Positions 23,078-32,019 of a stretch of DNA of 64,000 bases are shown piece by piece (the first letter of the stretch is position 1; every line of letters starts with the position of its first letter). The DNA is from Xanthobacteraceae bacterium (GTDB taxonomy: Bacteria; Pseudomonadota; Alphaproteobacteria; Rhizobiales; Xanthobacteraceae). The translations under genes were made by a program, and so were the position numbers. Location: NCBI GenBank assembly GCA_004297465.1, contig SCUB01000001.1, positions 62,001 to 126,000 on the forward strand, given 5' to 3'. The notes under the pieces were generated by a model. The model was not told the DNA's origin. It saw nothing but the letters and a program-made list of their open reading frames with translations, and made no database searches.

Positions 23078-23650
23078 ATGCCCGCGTATCTCTTGACCGC
23101 GCCGGCGGCCGAGCCGTTGTCGCTCGACGATGCCAGGCGTTACCTGCGCGTCGAGCATGACGACGATGACGCCACCATCGCCGCGCTGATCGCGGCGGCG
23201 CGCAACCATGTCGAGGCGCTGACGCGCCGCGTGCTCATCACGCAGACCTGGCGTTTCGTGCGTGATGACTGGCCCGGGGACGGCCGCATCCGCCTGCGCA
23301 TGGGGCCGTTGCGGGGGCTTTCCGCCGCGCGCCTGATCGATGCGCAGGGAACGGCGGCCGCGCTCGATGCCGGGCTGTTTGTCGCCGACCGGGCATCGAA
23401 CACGCTGACGGCATCGCCGTGGGCGCTGCCGGTGCCGGGACGCGCCACGGCGGGAATCGAACTCGATATCGCGCTGGGGTTTGGACCCGCGCCCGAGGAT
23501 GTGCCGGACATGCTGCGCCACGCCATCCGCATGCTGGTGGCGCACTGGTATGAGAATCGCGGCCTGGTCGGCATCGGCCAGAGCGTGGCGATGATGCCGC
23601 CCACCGTTGCCGCGATGCTCACCTCGTTTCGGGCGGTGTCGCTATGCTGA
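23078..23650 (+). CDS. Head-tail connector (GTA g6)
   Basis: A 190-residue gp6-like connector, the ring that joins portal to tail. It has the family pattern PLSLDDARRYLRVEHDDDDA (about 15-35), then IAALIAAARNHVEALTRR and a C-terminal helix VPDMLRHAIRMLVAHWYENR (about 145-165). AAGGAGG lies 7 nt before the ATG. The stop overlaps the next gene's start by 7 nt. It restarts the structural series after the toxin/immunity insert. Confidence 0.88.
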   Translation: MPAYLLTAPAAEPLSLDDARRYLRVEHDDDDATIAALIAAARNHVEALTRRVLITQTWRFVRDDWPGDGRIRLRMGPLRGLSAARLIDAQGTAAALDAGLFVADRASNTLTASPWALPVPGRATAGIELDIALGFGPAPEDVPDMLRHAIRMLVAHWYENRGLVGIGQSVAMMPPTVAAMLTSFRAVSLC

Positions 23651-23964
23651 ATCCCGGCAGCCTGAAAACGCGGCTCGCGCTGGAGGCGCCGGCGGAAACG
23701 CCGGACGGCCAGGGCGGCGTCGTCCGCAGTCATGCGGTGATGACCACGATCTGGGCGGCGGTGACGCCGCTGTCGTCGCGCCAGGACGAGGCGGCGGCGG
23801 CCGCAGGTGCCGTCGTGACGCACCGCATCGTCATCCGCTCCAACTTCGAGGTGACGCTGCGCCACCGCCTGCGCGAGGGCGACCGGATCTACCGTATCGT
23901 CGCCATCCGCGACCAGCACGACCGGCGCTATCGCGAGATCCTCGCCGAGCTGCGCCTCGATTAA
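23644..23964 (+). CDS. Phage head closure / head-tail adaptor protein (GTA g7)
   Basis: A 106-residue stopper of the SPP1 gp16-like fold. The family opening is visible as LNPGSLKTRLALEAPAETPD and GQGGVVRSHAVMTTIWAAV, with the middle block HRIVIRSNFEVTLRHRLR and RIYRIVAIRDQHDRRYREI. It starts 7 nt inside the end of g6. The length is typical. Confidence 0.88.
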   Translation: MLNPGSLKTRLALEAPAETPDGQGGVVRSHAVMTTIWAAVTPLSSRQDEAAAAAGAVVTHRIVIRSNFEVTLRHRLREGDRIYRIVAIRDQHDRRYREILAELRLD

Positions 23965-23978
23965 CCGGAAAAGCCGTC

Positions 23979-24389
23979 ATGACCACAGCAAACGTGGCGC
24001 TACGCGCCGCCGTCTATGAGGCCTTGCGCGCCGACGGTGCGCTCGGCGCGGCCCTCGGCGGCGCCAGGATTTATGACGAGCCGCCGCGCGACGCGGTGTT
24101 TCCCTACGTCACGCTCGGCGAGGCGCGCATCAATGCGGTCGCGGCCGACGGCGAGGCCATGCACGAGCATCAGCTCACGCTGCATGCCTGGTCGCGTCAG
24201 GGCGGCCACCGCGAGGCGCATGTCATCTCCGCCGCGCTGCTGCAGGCGCTCGACGATGCCCCGCTTGCGCTCGAAAGCCACCGCGTCGTCAGCCTGCGCT
24301 TCGCGCTCGCCGACATCCGCCGCGAATCCGACGGCCGCACCTATCACGCGCTGGTGCGCTTCCGCGCCGTCACCGAACCGATTTCCTGA
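23979..24389 (+). CDS. DUF3168 tail terminator protein (GTA g8)
   Basis: A 136-residue DUF3168 protein: LRAAVYEALRADGALGAALG, GARIYDEPPRDAVFPYVTLG, HEHQLTLHAWSRQGGHREAH and a C-terminal RTYHALVRFRAVTEP. Such proteins form the ring that ends tail-tube growth and joins tail to head. It follows g7 by 14 nt with CGGAA before the ATG. Intact. Confidence 0.88.
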   Translation: MTTANVALRAAVYEALRADGALGAALGGARIYDEPPRDAVFPYVTLGEARINAVAADGEAMHEHQLTLHAWSRQGGHREAHVISAALLQALDDAPLALESHRVVSLRFALADIRRESDGRTYHALVRFRAVTEPIS

Positions 24390-24407
24390 TTTGCACTGGA
24401 GAACCCC

Positions 24408-24815
24408 ATGGGCGCCCAAAAGGGAAAAGACCTGCTGATCAAGATGCATGACGGTGCCGGCTATGTCGCCGTCGCCGGCCTGCGCAGCCGCAAGATCGTC
24501 TTCAACGCCGAGGTCGTCGACATCACCCATGCCGAATCCGCCGGCCAGTGGCGCGAGCTGTTGGCCGGCGCCGGCGTACGCCGCGCCTCGCTGTCCGGGC
24601 GCGGCCTGTTCAGGGACGCGGCCTCCGACGCGCTGGTGCGGCAGAAATTCTTCGATGGCGAAATCCCGTCGTGCCAGGTCGTCATTCCCGATTTCGGCAC
24701 GATCGAGGGGCCGTTCCAGATCACCGCGCTGGAGTTCGCCGGCGAGCATAACGGCGAGGTGAGCTTCGACCTGACGCTGGAATCGGCCGGCCTCGTGACG
24801 TTCAGTGCGATCTGA
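24408..24815 (+). CDS. Major tail tube protein, TP901-1 type (GTA g9)
   Basis: A 135-residue tail tube subunit. Visible features are GAQKGKDLLIKMHDGAGYVA, RSRKIVFNAEVVDITHAES, QWRELLAGAGVRRASLSGRG and the beta-rich end GEVSFDLTLESAGLVTFSA. The pattern matches RcGTA g9 and TP901-1 family tail proteins. It lies 18 nt after g8. A GGAG motif precedes the ATG. Confidence 0.9.
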   Translation: MGAQKGKDLLIKMHDGAGYVAVAGLRSRKIVFNAEVVDITHAESAGQWRELLAGAGVRRASLSGRGLFRDAASDALVRQKFFDGEIPSCQVVIPDFGTIEGPFQITALEFAGEHNGEVSFDLTLESAGLVTFSAI

Positions 24816-24823
24816 GGTCCACC

Positions 24824-25153
24824 ATGGCCAACAAGTATCGCGGCGAGATCGATGCCGAGATCGGCGGACGGCGACGCGTGCTGGTGCTGACACTGGGCGC
24901 GCTCGCCGAGCTGGAACAGGCGTTCGGCGCTCATGACCTCATGGCGCTGGCTGAACGCTTCGGCTCGGGGCGGATGGCGGCGCGCGACCTCATCCGCATC
25001 ATCGGCGCGGGCTTGCGTGGCGCAGGCGAACTGATTAGCGACGACGAAGTCGCCGAACTGCAGGCCGATGGCGGCGCGCCGGCCTATGTGCGCATCGCCG
25101 CCGACCTGATCGCGGCGACGTTCGGCGAAGAGCCGCCTCGCGGCGGCGCATGA
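24824..25153 (+). CDS. GTA tail assembly chaperone-type protein (g10)
   Basis: A 109-residue protein: MANKYRGEIDAEIGGRRRVL, then LTLGALAELEQAFGAHDLMA and GRMAARDLIRIIGAGLRGAG. This is the gene-transfer-agent TFP family pattern (RcGTA g10, tail tube assembly chaperone). Starting 8 nt after the tube gene and overlapping the next gene by 4 nt (ATGA) suits the chaperone pair that assembles around the tape measure. Confidence 0.88.
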   Translation: MANKYRGEIDAEIGGRRRVLVLTLGALAELEQAFGAHDLMALAERFGSGRMAARDLIRIIGAGLRGAGELISDDEVAELQADGGAPAYVRIAADLIAATFGEEPPRGGA

Positions 25154-25371
25154 TGACGCCGTTTCCGTGGGCCGAGGCGATCGGCTTCGGGCTTGGCGTG
25201 TTGCGGCTGCCGCCGGCTGCGTTCTGGCGTATGACGCCGCGCGAACTTGCCTTCGCCATCGCGGCGGTGAGGGGACCGCAGCCGGGCGCCTGTTCGCGCG
25301 CCACCCTTTCGGCGCTGATGACGCAATTTCCCGACACACCACGGCAAGCCGAGGACGCGCCCCATGGATGA
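25150..25371 (+). CDS. GTA g10.1-like tail chaperone partner
   Basis: A 73-residue protein with FPWAEAIGFGLGVLRLPPAA and FWRMTPRELAFAIAAVRGP, the pattern of Rcc01693-type phage tail chaperones. It overlaps g10 by 4 nt and the tape measure gene by 8 nt. In many phages the equivalent partner is made by frameshifting; here it is a separate overlapping gene. Confidence 0.82.
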   Translation: MMTPFPWAEAIGFGLGVLRLPPAAFWRMTPRELAFAIAAVRGPQPGACSRATLSALMTQFPDTPRQAEDAPHG

Positions 25372-25951
25372 AACCGACCTCAACACGGCCGCAAGCAGCG
25401 AGGCGCTCGACGCGCTGCAATCGCGCACGCAGGATCTCGAACTTGCCGCCAACGGCTTTGCCCGCGCCATGAGCAGGGCCTTCTCGGCCTCGGTCACCGG
25501 TGGGCGCCAGCTCGACGACGTGCTCAAGGGGCTGGCGCTGCGGCTGTCGGACCTGGCATTGCGCATGGCGTTCAAGCCATTCGAGCGCAGTCTTGCCGGT
25601 GGCCTCGAAAGCCTGCTGTCCGGACTGACCGGCGGCGCTGGCCTGTTGCCCTCGCTCACCGCCGCGCGCGGCGCGGTGCAGCCATTCGCGGCCGGTGGCG
25701 TCATCGGCGCGCCGACCTATTTTCCGCTCATGCGCGGTGGCGTCGGGCTCGCCGGCGAAGCCGGGCCCGAGGCGATCCTGCCGTTGGCGCGCGGCCCCGA
25801 CGGCCGGCTCGGCGTCGCCAGCCAGGCAACGGGCGCCGCAAGCATCATGATTCATATCGCAACGCCGGACGCCGAAAGCTTTCGCCGCTCGGAGAGTTTC
25901 GTCGCCGGCCAGATCGCGCGCGCGGTGGCGCGCGGCCAGCGCACGCTGTGA
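25364..25951 (+). CDS. Short tail tape measure protein (GTA g11)
   Basis: A 195-residue protein that is much shorter than phage tape measures but close to RcGTA g11. It has a helical N-terminus (EALDALQSRTQDLELAANGF), a hydrophobic central section (ESLLSGLTGGAGLLPSL) and the typical block FAAGGVIGAPTYFPLMRGGV, then GLAGEAGPEAILPLARGPDG. The short length predicts a short tail like that of RcGTA. It overlaps g10.1 by 8 nt. Confidence 0.88.
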   Translation: MDETDLNTAASSEALDALQSRTQDLELAANGFARAMSRAFSASVTGGRQLDDVLKGLALRLSDLALRMAFKPFERSLAGGLESLLSGLTGGAGLLPSLTAARGAVQPFAAGGVIGAPTYFPLMRGGVGLAGEAGPEAILPLARGPDGRLGVASQATGAASIMIHIATPDAESFRRSESFVAGQIARAVARGQRTL

Positions 25952-25960
25952 GGACGGACC

Positions 25961-26602
25961 ATGCCGGCGCCTTTTCATGAAGTCCTGTTTCCGCTGGACA
26001 TCGCGCTCAAGAGTTCGGGCGGGCCGGAGCGGCTGACCGACATCGTCACGCTCGGTTCGGGCCGCGAGGAGCGCAACACGCGCTGGGCGCATTCGCGGCG
26101 GCGTTACGATGCCGGCTACGGCGTCAAGACGCTCGACGAATTACGCGCGGTGCTGGCGTTCTTCGAGGAGCGGCGCGGCCGGCTCTATGGGTTCCGCTGG
26201 CGCGACCGGCTCGACGGCTGCTCGGCGGTGCTGGGCACGAACGTCTCGCCGCTCGATCAGCCGATCGGCGAGGGCGACGGCGCGCGCGCCGACTTCCCCC
26301 TGACCAAGACCTATGGCGGGGCCTACGCGCCCTATGCGCGGCCGATCGTCAAGCCGCTGGCCGACAGCGTGCGGATCGCCGTGGCCGGCATTGAAAGCGC
26401 GCCCGCGCATTTCGACTGCGATGCCGCGACCGGGCTGGTGACGTTCGTGGCCGGCCATGTGCCGCCGCCCGGCGCCGCGGTTACTGCGGGCTTCCGCTTC
26501 GATGTGCCGGTGCGCTTCGATACCGATTTCCTTGAAGTCGACCTGTCGGCGTTCGCGGCCGGCGCGATCCCGAAAATTCCGCTGATCGAGATCCGGCCAT
26601 GA
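25961..26602 (+). CDS. DUF2460 distal tail protein (GTA g12)
   Basis: A 213-residue DUF2460 protein: FHEVLFPLDIALKSSGGPER, RRYDAGYGVKTLDELRAVLA, FFEERRGRLYGFRWRDRLDG and a C-terminus VPVRFDTDFLEVDLSAFAAG. It forms the distal end of the tail. It starts 9 nt after g11 and overlaps g13 by 4 nt. Intact. Confidence 0.92.
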   Translation: MPAPFHEVLFPLDIALKSSGGPERLTDIVTLGSGREERNTRWAHSRRRYDAGYGVKTLDELRAVLAFFEERRGRLYGFRWRDRLDGCSAVLGTNVSPLDQPIGEGDGARADFPLTKTYGGAYAPYARPIVKPLADSVRIAVAGIESAPAHFDCDAATGLVTFVAGHVPPPGAAVTAGFRFDVPVRFDTDFLEVDLSAFAAGAIPKIPLIEIRP

Positions 26603-27495
26603 GAACGGTTCCGCCTGCGCTGCAGGCCAAGCTCGACCAGGGCGTCACCACGCTGTGCCGGTGCTGGATCGTGACGCGCGCCGACGGCGTCGTGCTCGGC
26701 TTCACCGACCATGACGAGGACATCGCGCTCGGCGGCGTGACGTGCAGGGCGGGCACCGGCTTTGCCGCTTCGGAGGCAACGAGCCGCTACGGGCTCGCCG
26801 TCGACGGCGCCGAGGTCAGCGGCGCGCTGGCCGACGAGACGCTCAACGAGGCCGATCTCGCGGGCGGCCGCTTCGACGCCGCGCGCATCGTGAGCTGGCT
26901 GGTCGACTGGAGCGAGCCGGGGCTCAAGATTCATCTATCCGAAGGCGTGCTCGGGGAAGTGCGGCGCGAGGGCCAGGCCTTTACCGCTGAGCTGCGCGGA
27001 CTTGCTGATCGCCTGGCGCAGGAGAACGGACGCTATTTCACCGCGCGCTGCGGCGCGGATCTCGGCGATGCGCGCTGCGGTGTCGACCTGTCGGCGGGCG
27101 CGCTCATCGGGGCGGGTGAGGTCGATGCGGTGCCGAGCATTTCGGTGATCGTCGTGCAGGGGCTTGACGGTTTTGCCGCTGGCTCCTTCACGGCGGGACG
27201 CCTGACCTGGACCTCCGGCGCCAATGCCGGTCTCGCCGTGGAGATCAAGGAGCACCGTGTCGGCGACGATGGCGTGCGGCTGTCGCTGTGGAGCGCGATG
27301 CCGGAAGCCATCGCCGCGGGCGATGCGTTCAGCGTCACCGCCGGTTGCGACAAGCTGTTTTCGACCTGCCGCGACAGGTTCGGCAACGGCGTCAACTTCC
27401 GCGGCTTTCCCCATATCCCCGGCAACGATTTCGTCATGCAGTACGCCAGCGCGGGCGACGGCGGCGGCAACGACGGTTCCTCGCTGGAAGGCTAG
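26599..27495 (+). CDS. DUF2163 baseplate hub protein (GTA g13)
   Basis: A 298-residue protein of the phage BR0599/DUF2163 type: VTTLCRCWIVTRADGVVLGF, TDHDEDIALGGVTCRAGTGF, RCGADLGDARCGVDLS and CDKLFSTCRDRFGNGVNFRG, FPHIPGNDFVMQY. The paired cysteines resemble the Fe-S or metal ligands of RcGTA g13. It is part of the baseplate hub. It overlaps g12 by 4 nt and g14 follows by 4 nt. Confidence 0.92.
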   Translation: MRTVPPALQAKLDQGVTTLCRCWIVTRADGVVLGFTDHDEDIALGGVTCRAGTGFAASEATSRYGLAVDGAEVSGALADETLNEADLAGGRFDAARIVSWLVDWSEPGLKIHLSEGVLGEVRREGQAFTAELRGLADRLAQENGRYFTARCGADLGDARCGVDLSAGALIGAGEVDAVPSISVIVVQGLDGFAAGSFTAGRLTWTSGANAGLAVEIKEHRVGDDGVRLSLWSAMPEAIAAGDAFSVTAGCDKLFSTCRDRFGNGVNFRGFPHIPGNDFVMQYASAGDGGGNDGSSLEG

Positions 27496-27499
27496 ACGC

Positions 27500-27946
27500 A
27501 TGATCGCGAAACATCTCACCCGCGCCGCCATCGTGGCGGAGGCCCGCGCATGGATCGGCACGCCATACCGGCATCAGGCCTCAAGGCGGCAGGTCGGCTG
27601 CGATTGTCTCGGCCTGGTGCGCGGCGTGTGGCGCGATCTCATGGGCGAGGAGCCCGAGACGGCGCCCGCCTATGCGCCCGACTGGGCGGAAGCCATCGCC
27701 GAGGAGCGGCTGGCGGAAGCCGCGGCGCGCCATCTGATTGCGGTGCCGTGCGGCGAGGCCGGTCCCGGTGATGTCGTGCTGTTCCGCTGGCGTGCGTCGT
27801 GCGTCGCCAAGCACGCCGCCATCGTCGCATCGCCCGCCACCATGATCCACGCCCATGACGGCATCGCCGTGTGCGAGGTGGCGCTGTCGCCATGGTGGCG
27901 GCGGCGCATGGCTTTCGCGTTTCGTTTTCCCGGAGTGACCGGCTGA
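27500..27946 (+). CDS. NlpC/P60 peptidase of the tail tip (GTA g14)
   Basis: A 148-residue NlpC/P60 cysteine peptidase expected to cleave peptidoglycan at the tail tip during DNA delivery. The catalytic Cys is in RQVGCDCLGLVRGVWRDL (about residue 34) and the His in CVAKHAAIVASPATMIHAHD (about 97). The N-terminus TRAAIVAEARAWIGTPYRHQ is typical. Its stop overlaps the ATG of g15 (TGATG). Confidence 0.9.
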   Translation: MIAKHLTRAAIVAEARAWIGTPYRHQASRRQVGCDCLGLVRGVWRDLMGEEPETAPAYAPDWAEAIAEERLAEAAARHLIAVPCGEAGPGDVVLFRWRASCVAKHAAIVASPATMIHAHDGIAVCEVALSPWWRRRMAFAFRFPGVTG

Positions 27947-30900
27947 TGGCCGCGCTTGTCCTTTCCGTCGCCGGAGCCGCCGCCGGCGGCGCGCTGTTCG
28001 GTCCGCTTGGCGTGTTCGCCGGACGGCTCGCGGGCGCGCTGGCCGGCAATTTCATCGACCATGCTCTGCTCGGCAAGAGCCGGTCGCTGGAAGGGCCGCG
28101 CCTGTCCGACCTTGACGTCATGGCCTCGACCGAGGGCGCGCCGGTGCCGCGCGTCTATGGCCGGGCGCGACTGTCGGGGCAGGTGATCTGGGCGACCCGG
28201 CTCGAGGAGGTGGTGTCGTCGCGCACCGAGACGGCGAGCGGCAAGGGCGGCATGATGCCGTCGACCACCACGACGACCTATTCCTATTACGCCAACTTCG
28301 CGGTGGCCTTGTGCGAAGGCGAGATCGGCCATGTCGCGCGCGTTTGGGCGGACGGCAAGCTCATCGACCTGTCCTCGGTCACCTGGCGCTGCCATCGCGG
28401 CAGCGAGGATCAGGAGCCGGACGGCCTCATCGTCGCCAAGGAAGGGGCCGGCAATGCGCCGGCCTATCGCGGCCTTGCCTACGTCGTGTTCGAGCGCCTG
28501 GCGCTGGAAAAATTCGGCAACCGCATTCCCCAGCTTTCGTTCGAGATCGTGCGCCCGGTCGGCGCGCTCGAGCGCATGGTGCGCGCGGTCACCCTGATCC
28601 CGGCGACCACCGAGTTCGGCTACGAGTCGAACACCGTGGTGCGCCTGCTTGGTCCCGGCCAGTCCGCCGCCGAGAATCGCCACGTCGCCACCGCCGCGAG
28701 CGACGTGATCGCCTCGCTCGACGAACTGCAGGCGCTGTGTCCGAATCTCGAACGGGTGGCGGTCGTGGTGGCCTGGTTCGGCACCGATCTGCGCGCCGGC
28801 CATTGCAAGATCAGACCCGGCGTCGACAACGCCGCCAAGGTGACCCATGGCGCGAGCTGGTCGGTCGCGGGCTGCACGCGCGACGCCGCCTATGTCGTGT
28901 CGACGGTCGACGGCCGCCCGGCCTATGGCGGCACGCCGTCCGATGCCAGCGTGAAGAACCTGATCGCTGAACTTGGTGCGCGCGGCCTCAAGGTGACGCT
29001 GTATCCGTTCATCATGATGGATATTGCTTCCGATAACGCGCTGCCCGATCCATGGAGCGATGCCGCCTCGCAGCCCGCCTATCCGTGGCGCGGCCGTATC
29101 ACCTGCGATCCCGCGCCCGGCCGGCCCGGCACGCCGGACGGCACGGCGGCGACGGCCGCAGGGGTCGCGGCGTTCTTTCACGGCGACAGTGATGAGGACT
29201 GGAGCTACCGGCGCATGGTGCTGCATTACGCCGCGCTGGCGATGGAGGCGGGCGGCGTCGACGCGCTGCTGATCGGCTCCGAACTCAAATCGCTGACGCG
29301 CGTGCGGGCCGGTGCCGGCATCTATCCGGCGGTGGCGGAACTTGCGACGCTCGCCGCCGACGTCAAGGCGATCATGGGCGCATCGACCATCATCACCTGC
29401 GGCGCCGACTGGACCGAATACGCAAGCCACGTGGTCGATGCCGGGGCCGAGGAAGTGCGCTTCCCGCTCGATGCGCTGTGGGCCAGCGAGCACATCGACG
29501 TCGTCGGCATCGACTATTACGCACCGCTGGCCGACTGGCGCGATCAGGCCGGCCACCTCGATGCGGCGCTGGCGTCGTCCACTCACGATCCGGCGTATCT
29601 CGCTGGCAATCTCGCCGGCGGCGAGGGCTTCGCCTGGTCCTATGCCGATGCGGCGGCGCGCGTGGCGCAGGCGCGAAGCCTAATCACCGATGGCCTCGGT
29701 AAGCCGTGGATGTTCCGCGCCAAGGATCTGTGGAGTTGGTGGTCGAACCCGCATGTCGAGCGTGTCGGCGGCGCGGAACTGCCGGCGCCGACCGCGTGGG
29801 TGCCGTACAGCAAGCCGATCTGGCTCACCGAGGTCGGCTGCCCCGCCGTCGACAAGGGCGCCAACCAGCCGAGCGTGTTCCCCGATACGAAATCGTCGGA
29901 AGCGGGCCTTCCTTATTTCTCCAGCGGTCATCGCGACGACCTGATGCAGCGCCGCTATCTCGAAGCCGTGCTCGGCGCGCTCGATCCGGCGTTCGACGAC
30001 GATGTTCCGCTCAATCCGGTGTCGCCGCTCTACGGCGGGCGCATGTTCGACGTCTCCGCCATCCACCTGTGGACCTGGGACGCGCGGCCCTATCCGGTGT
30101 TTCCCGCCGCCGTGGATGTGTGGAGCGATGCCGTCAACTGGGAGACCGGTCACTGGCTCACCGGCCGGCTGGGAGCCGCGCCGCTTGCCGCGCTGGTAGC
30201 CGCCGTGCTCGACGATTGCGGCGTGACGGACGTCGATGCCGCCGCGCTGGGCGAGGGGCCCGACGGCTATGTCGTCGATCGCCCGATGGCGCCGCGCGCC
30301 ATGATCGAGCCGCTGGCCGCGGCCTATGCCTTCGATGGCGCCGCCGGTGAGGGCGGCCTGACATTCCGGCCACGCGGCGGCGCGCCGGTCGCTGAACTTT
30401 CCGAGGACGATGTGGTGCTGCCGTCGCGTGGCGCGCCGCTGCGGCTGACGCGCGCGCAGGAAACCGAACTGCCGCGCGAGATCAATTTCGGCTTCACCGA
30501 TGTCGATGCCGACTATCGCCGCGCCGCCGTGATGTCGCGCCGCCTAGTCGGCGGATCGGCGCGCGCGTTGCGCTCCGATCTTGCCGTCGTCACCAGCGGC
30601 AACGCCGCCGCGCGGCGCGCCGACATCTGGTTGCAGGATCTGTGGGCCGGGCGCGAGTCGGTCGAGGCCGCGCTTGGCCCGGCCTGGCTCAGGCTGACGC
30701 CGGGCGATGTCGTCGCCATGACGGTGAACGGCCGCCGCCGCCTGTTCGAGATTGGGGAAATCGTCGATACGCAGGCGCGCGCCATCAAGGGCCGTAGCAT
30801 CGATCCCGACGTGTTCGACGTGCCGCTGGCCTTGCCGGCGCGCCTGCGGCCGCAGCTTCCGGCATCGATGGGGCCGGTGGATGCGCTGGTGCTCGACCTG

Positions 30901-31803
30901 CCGGCGCTGGAGGCTTCCGATCCGCCGATGCTGGCGCGGCTCGCGGTATTCGCACAGCCGTGGCCCGGCGCGGTAGCGGTGTGGCGCTCGGTGGATGGCG
31001 CGAGTTTTTCGCGCGTGGCGGTGGCTGAGGCCCCGGCGATCATGGGCGAGACGCTCGATCCGCTGCCGCGCGGCCCGGCCAGCCGATGGGATCTCGCGGC
31101 TCGCGTGCGAGTACGTCTCAACGGCGGAGCATTGGCCTCGTGCGGCGACACCATGCTGTTCGACGGTGCCAATGCCGCCGCGCTGCGCCGTCCCGATGGC
31201 GCCTGGGAAATCATCCAGTACGGAAACGCCGAACTCGTGGCCGACAATACATATGAACTCTCGCGTCTGCTGCGCGGCCAGGCCGGCAGCGAATGGGCGA
31301 TGGGCGATCCCTTGCCGGCGGGAGCCTCCTTCGTGCGGCTCGACGCGCATCTGGTGCCGGTCGCCAGTGGGCTTAACGAACTCGAGCGTCCCGTCGAGGT
31401 CCGCGTCGTCGCCGCCGAGGTGAGCCATGACGATGCCTCGGCCACGATGCTGACCGTGACGCCGCGCGCCACCGCGCTCATGCCGCTCGCCCCGGTGCAT
31501 GCGGCGGCGCGACGGTCCGCCGACGGCGTGCACCTGACCTGGATCCGCCGCACCCGGCGCGACGGCGACGGCTGGAGCGGCGAGGTGCCGCTTGCCGAGG
31601 ACGCGGAATCCTATGAGGTCGATATCCTGTCGGCAGGCGCGGTGGTGCGCACCGTCGCCTCTTCAGCGCCGGCGGCGCTGTACGCAAACGCCGATGAGTT
31701 GGCCGATTTCGGCGCGGCGCAAACGGCGCTCACCATCCGCGTTGCGCAAATATCGCGCACCGTCGGCCGCGGCATTCCGTTGGAGGTGACGCTGACGCCG
31801 TAA
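27946..31803 (+). CDS. GTA host-specificity/TIM-barrel megatron tail protein (g15)
   Basis: A 1285-residue tail fibre/hub protein. The N-terminal hydrophobic-glycine segment (VAGAAAGGALFGPLGVFAGR) is typical. The GTA TIM-barrel-like domain lies about 395-700 (YPWRGRITCDPAPGRPGT, VDALLIGSELKSLTRVRAG, HIDVVGIDYYAPLADWRD, YSKPIWLTEVGCPAVDKG, IHLWTWDARPYPVFP). The C-terminal half matches the phage tail and Rcc01698-like regions. In RcGTA this protein binds the cell surface and spans the tail tip. The length matches RcGTA g15, and the frame is intact. Confidence 0.92.
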   Translation: MAALVLSVAGAAAGGALFGPLGVFAGRLAGALAGNFIDHALLGKSRSLEGPRLSDLDVMASTEGAPVPRVYGRARLSGQVIWATRLEEVVSSRTETASGKGGMMPSTTTTTYSYYANFAVALCEGEIGHVARVWADGKLIDLSSVTWRCHRGSEDQEPDGLIVAKEGAGNAPAYRGLAYVVFERLALEKFGNRIPQLSFEIVRPVGALERMVRAVTLIPATTEFGYESNTVVRLLGPGQSAAENRHVATAASDVIASLDELQALCPNLERVAVVVAWFGTDLRAGHCKIRPGVDNAAKVTHGASWSVAGCTRDAAYVVSTVDGRPAYGGTPSDASVKNLIAELGARGLKVTLYPFIMMDIASDNALPDPWSDAASQPAYPWRGRITCDPAPGRPGTPDGTAATAAGVAAFFHGDSDEDWSYRRMVLHYAALAMEAGGVDALLIGSELKSLTRVRAGAGIYPAVAELATLAADVKAIMGASTIITCGADWTEYASHVVDAGAEEVRFPLDALWASEHIDVVGIDYYAPLADWRDQAGHLDAALASSTHDPAYLAGNLAGGEGFAWSYADAAARVAQARSLITDGLGKPWMFRAKDLWSWWSNPHVERVGGAELPAPTAWVPYSKPIWLTEVGCPAVDKGANQPSVFPDTKSSEAGLPYFSSGHRDDLMQRRYLEAVLGALDPAFDDDVPLNPVSPLYGGRMFDVSAIHLWTWDARPYPVFPAAVDVWSDAVNWETGHWLTGRLGAAPLAALVAAVLDDCGVTDVDAAALGEGPDGYVVDRPMAPRAMIEPLAAAYAFDGAAGEGGLTFRPRGGAPVAELSEDDVVLPSRGAPLRLTRAQETELPREINFGFTDVDADYRRAAVMSRRLVGGSARALRSDLAVVTSGNAAARRADIWLQDLWAGRESVEAALGPAWLRLTPGDVVAMTVNGRRRLFEIGEIVDTQARAIKGRSIDPDVFDVPLALPARLRPQLPASMGPVDALVLDLPALEASDPPMLARLAVFAQPWPGAVAVWRSVDGASFSRVAVAEAPAIMGETLDPLPRGPASRWDLAARVRVRLNGGALASCGDTMLFDGANAAALRRPDGAWEIIQYGNAELVADNTYELSRLLRGQAGSEWAMGDPLPAGASFVRLDAHLVPVASGLNELERPVEVRVVAAEVSHDDASATMLTVTPRATALMPLAPVHAAARRSADGVHLTWIRRTRRDGDGWSGEVPLAEDAESYEVDILSAGAVVRTVASSAPAALYANADELADFGAAQTALTIRVAQISRTVGRGIPLEVTLTP

Positions 31804-31839
31804 CGCGCCTCGACCTGTTCGCCGCTTCTGTCCACAAAC

Positions 31840-31868
31840 GCCCGCCGATCCGGCGGGCTTTTTCTTTT
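31840..31868 (+). terminator. Rho-independent terminator between g15 and the lysis module
   Basis: A perfect 8-bp GC stem GCCCGCCG (31840-31847) / CGGCGGGC (31851-31858) with a 3-nt loop, followed by TTTTTCTTTT (31859-31868). It sits 37 nt after the g15 stop and before the 45-residue membrane protein. It should end most structural transcripts, so lysis genes may need read-through or their own promoter. Confidence 0.85.
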
Positions 31869-31880
31869 GAGGAAAGACCC

Positions 31881-32018
31881 ATGTTCGCAAAGCTCGAAAT
31901 CCTGTGGCGCGCGTCCATCGATGCGTTCAATCTCATCGAGTCGTGGATCGGCCGCCATCCGCGTCTGACCCTCGTGCTGTGGCTGCTGTCGCTCGTCGCC
32001 GTGGCGGCCGGGTTCTGA
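31881..32018 (+). CDS. Small membrane protein of the lysis module (45 residues)
   Basis: MFAKLEILWRASIDAFNLIE is followed by a single hydrophobic helix (PRLTLVLWLLSLVAVAAGF) at the C-terminus; stop at 32016-32018. GAGGAAAG stands 6 nt before the ATG, a strong ribosome site. The stop is 1 nt before the next ATG. Small size, one membrane helix and position beside an endolysin suggest a holin-like or antiholin-like role, but no family is recognised. Confidence 0.6.
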   Translation: MFAKLEILWRASIDAFNLIESWIGRHPRLTLVLWLLSLVAVAAGF

Positions 32019-32019
32019 C

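Noticed and set aside
27670-29586. A 638-codon minus-strand open frame across g14/g15
   Set aside because: Arg/His/Asp-rich shadow of the intact g15 gene, as expected in high-GC DNA.
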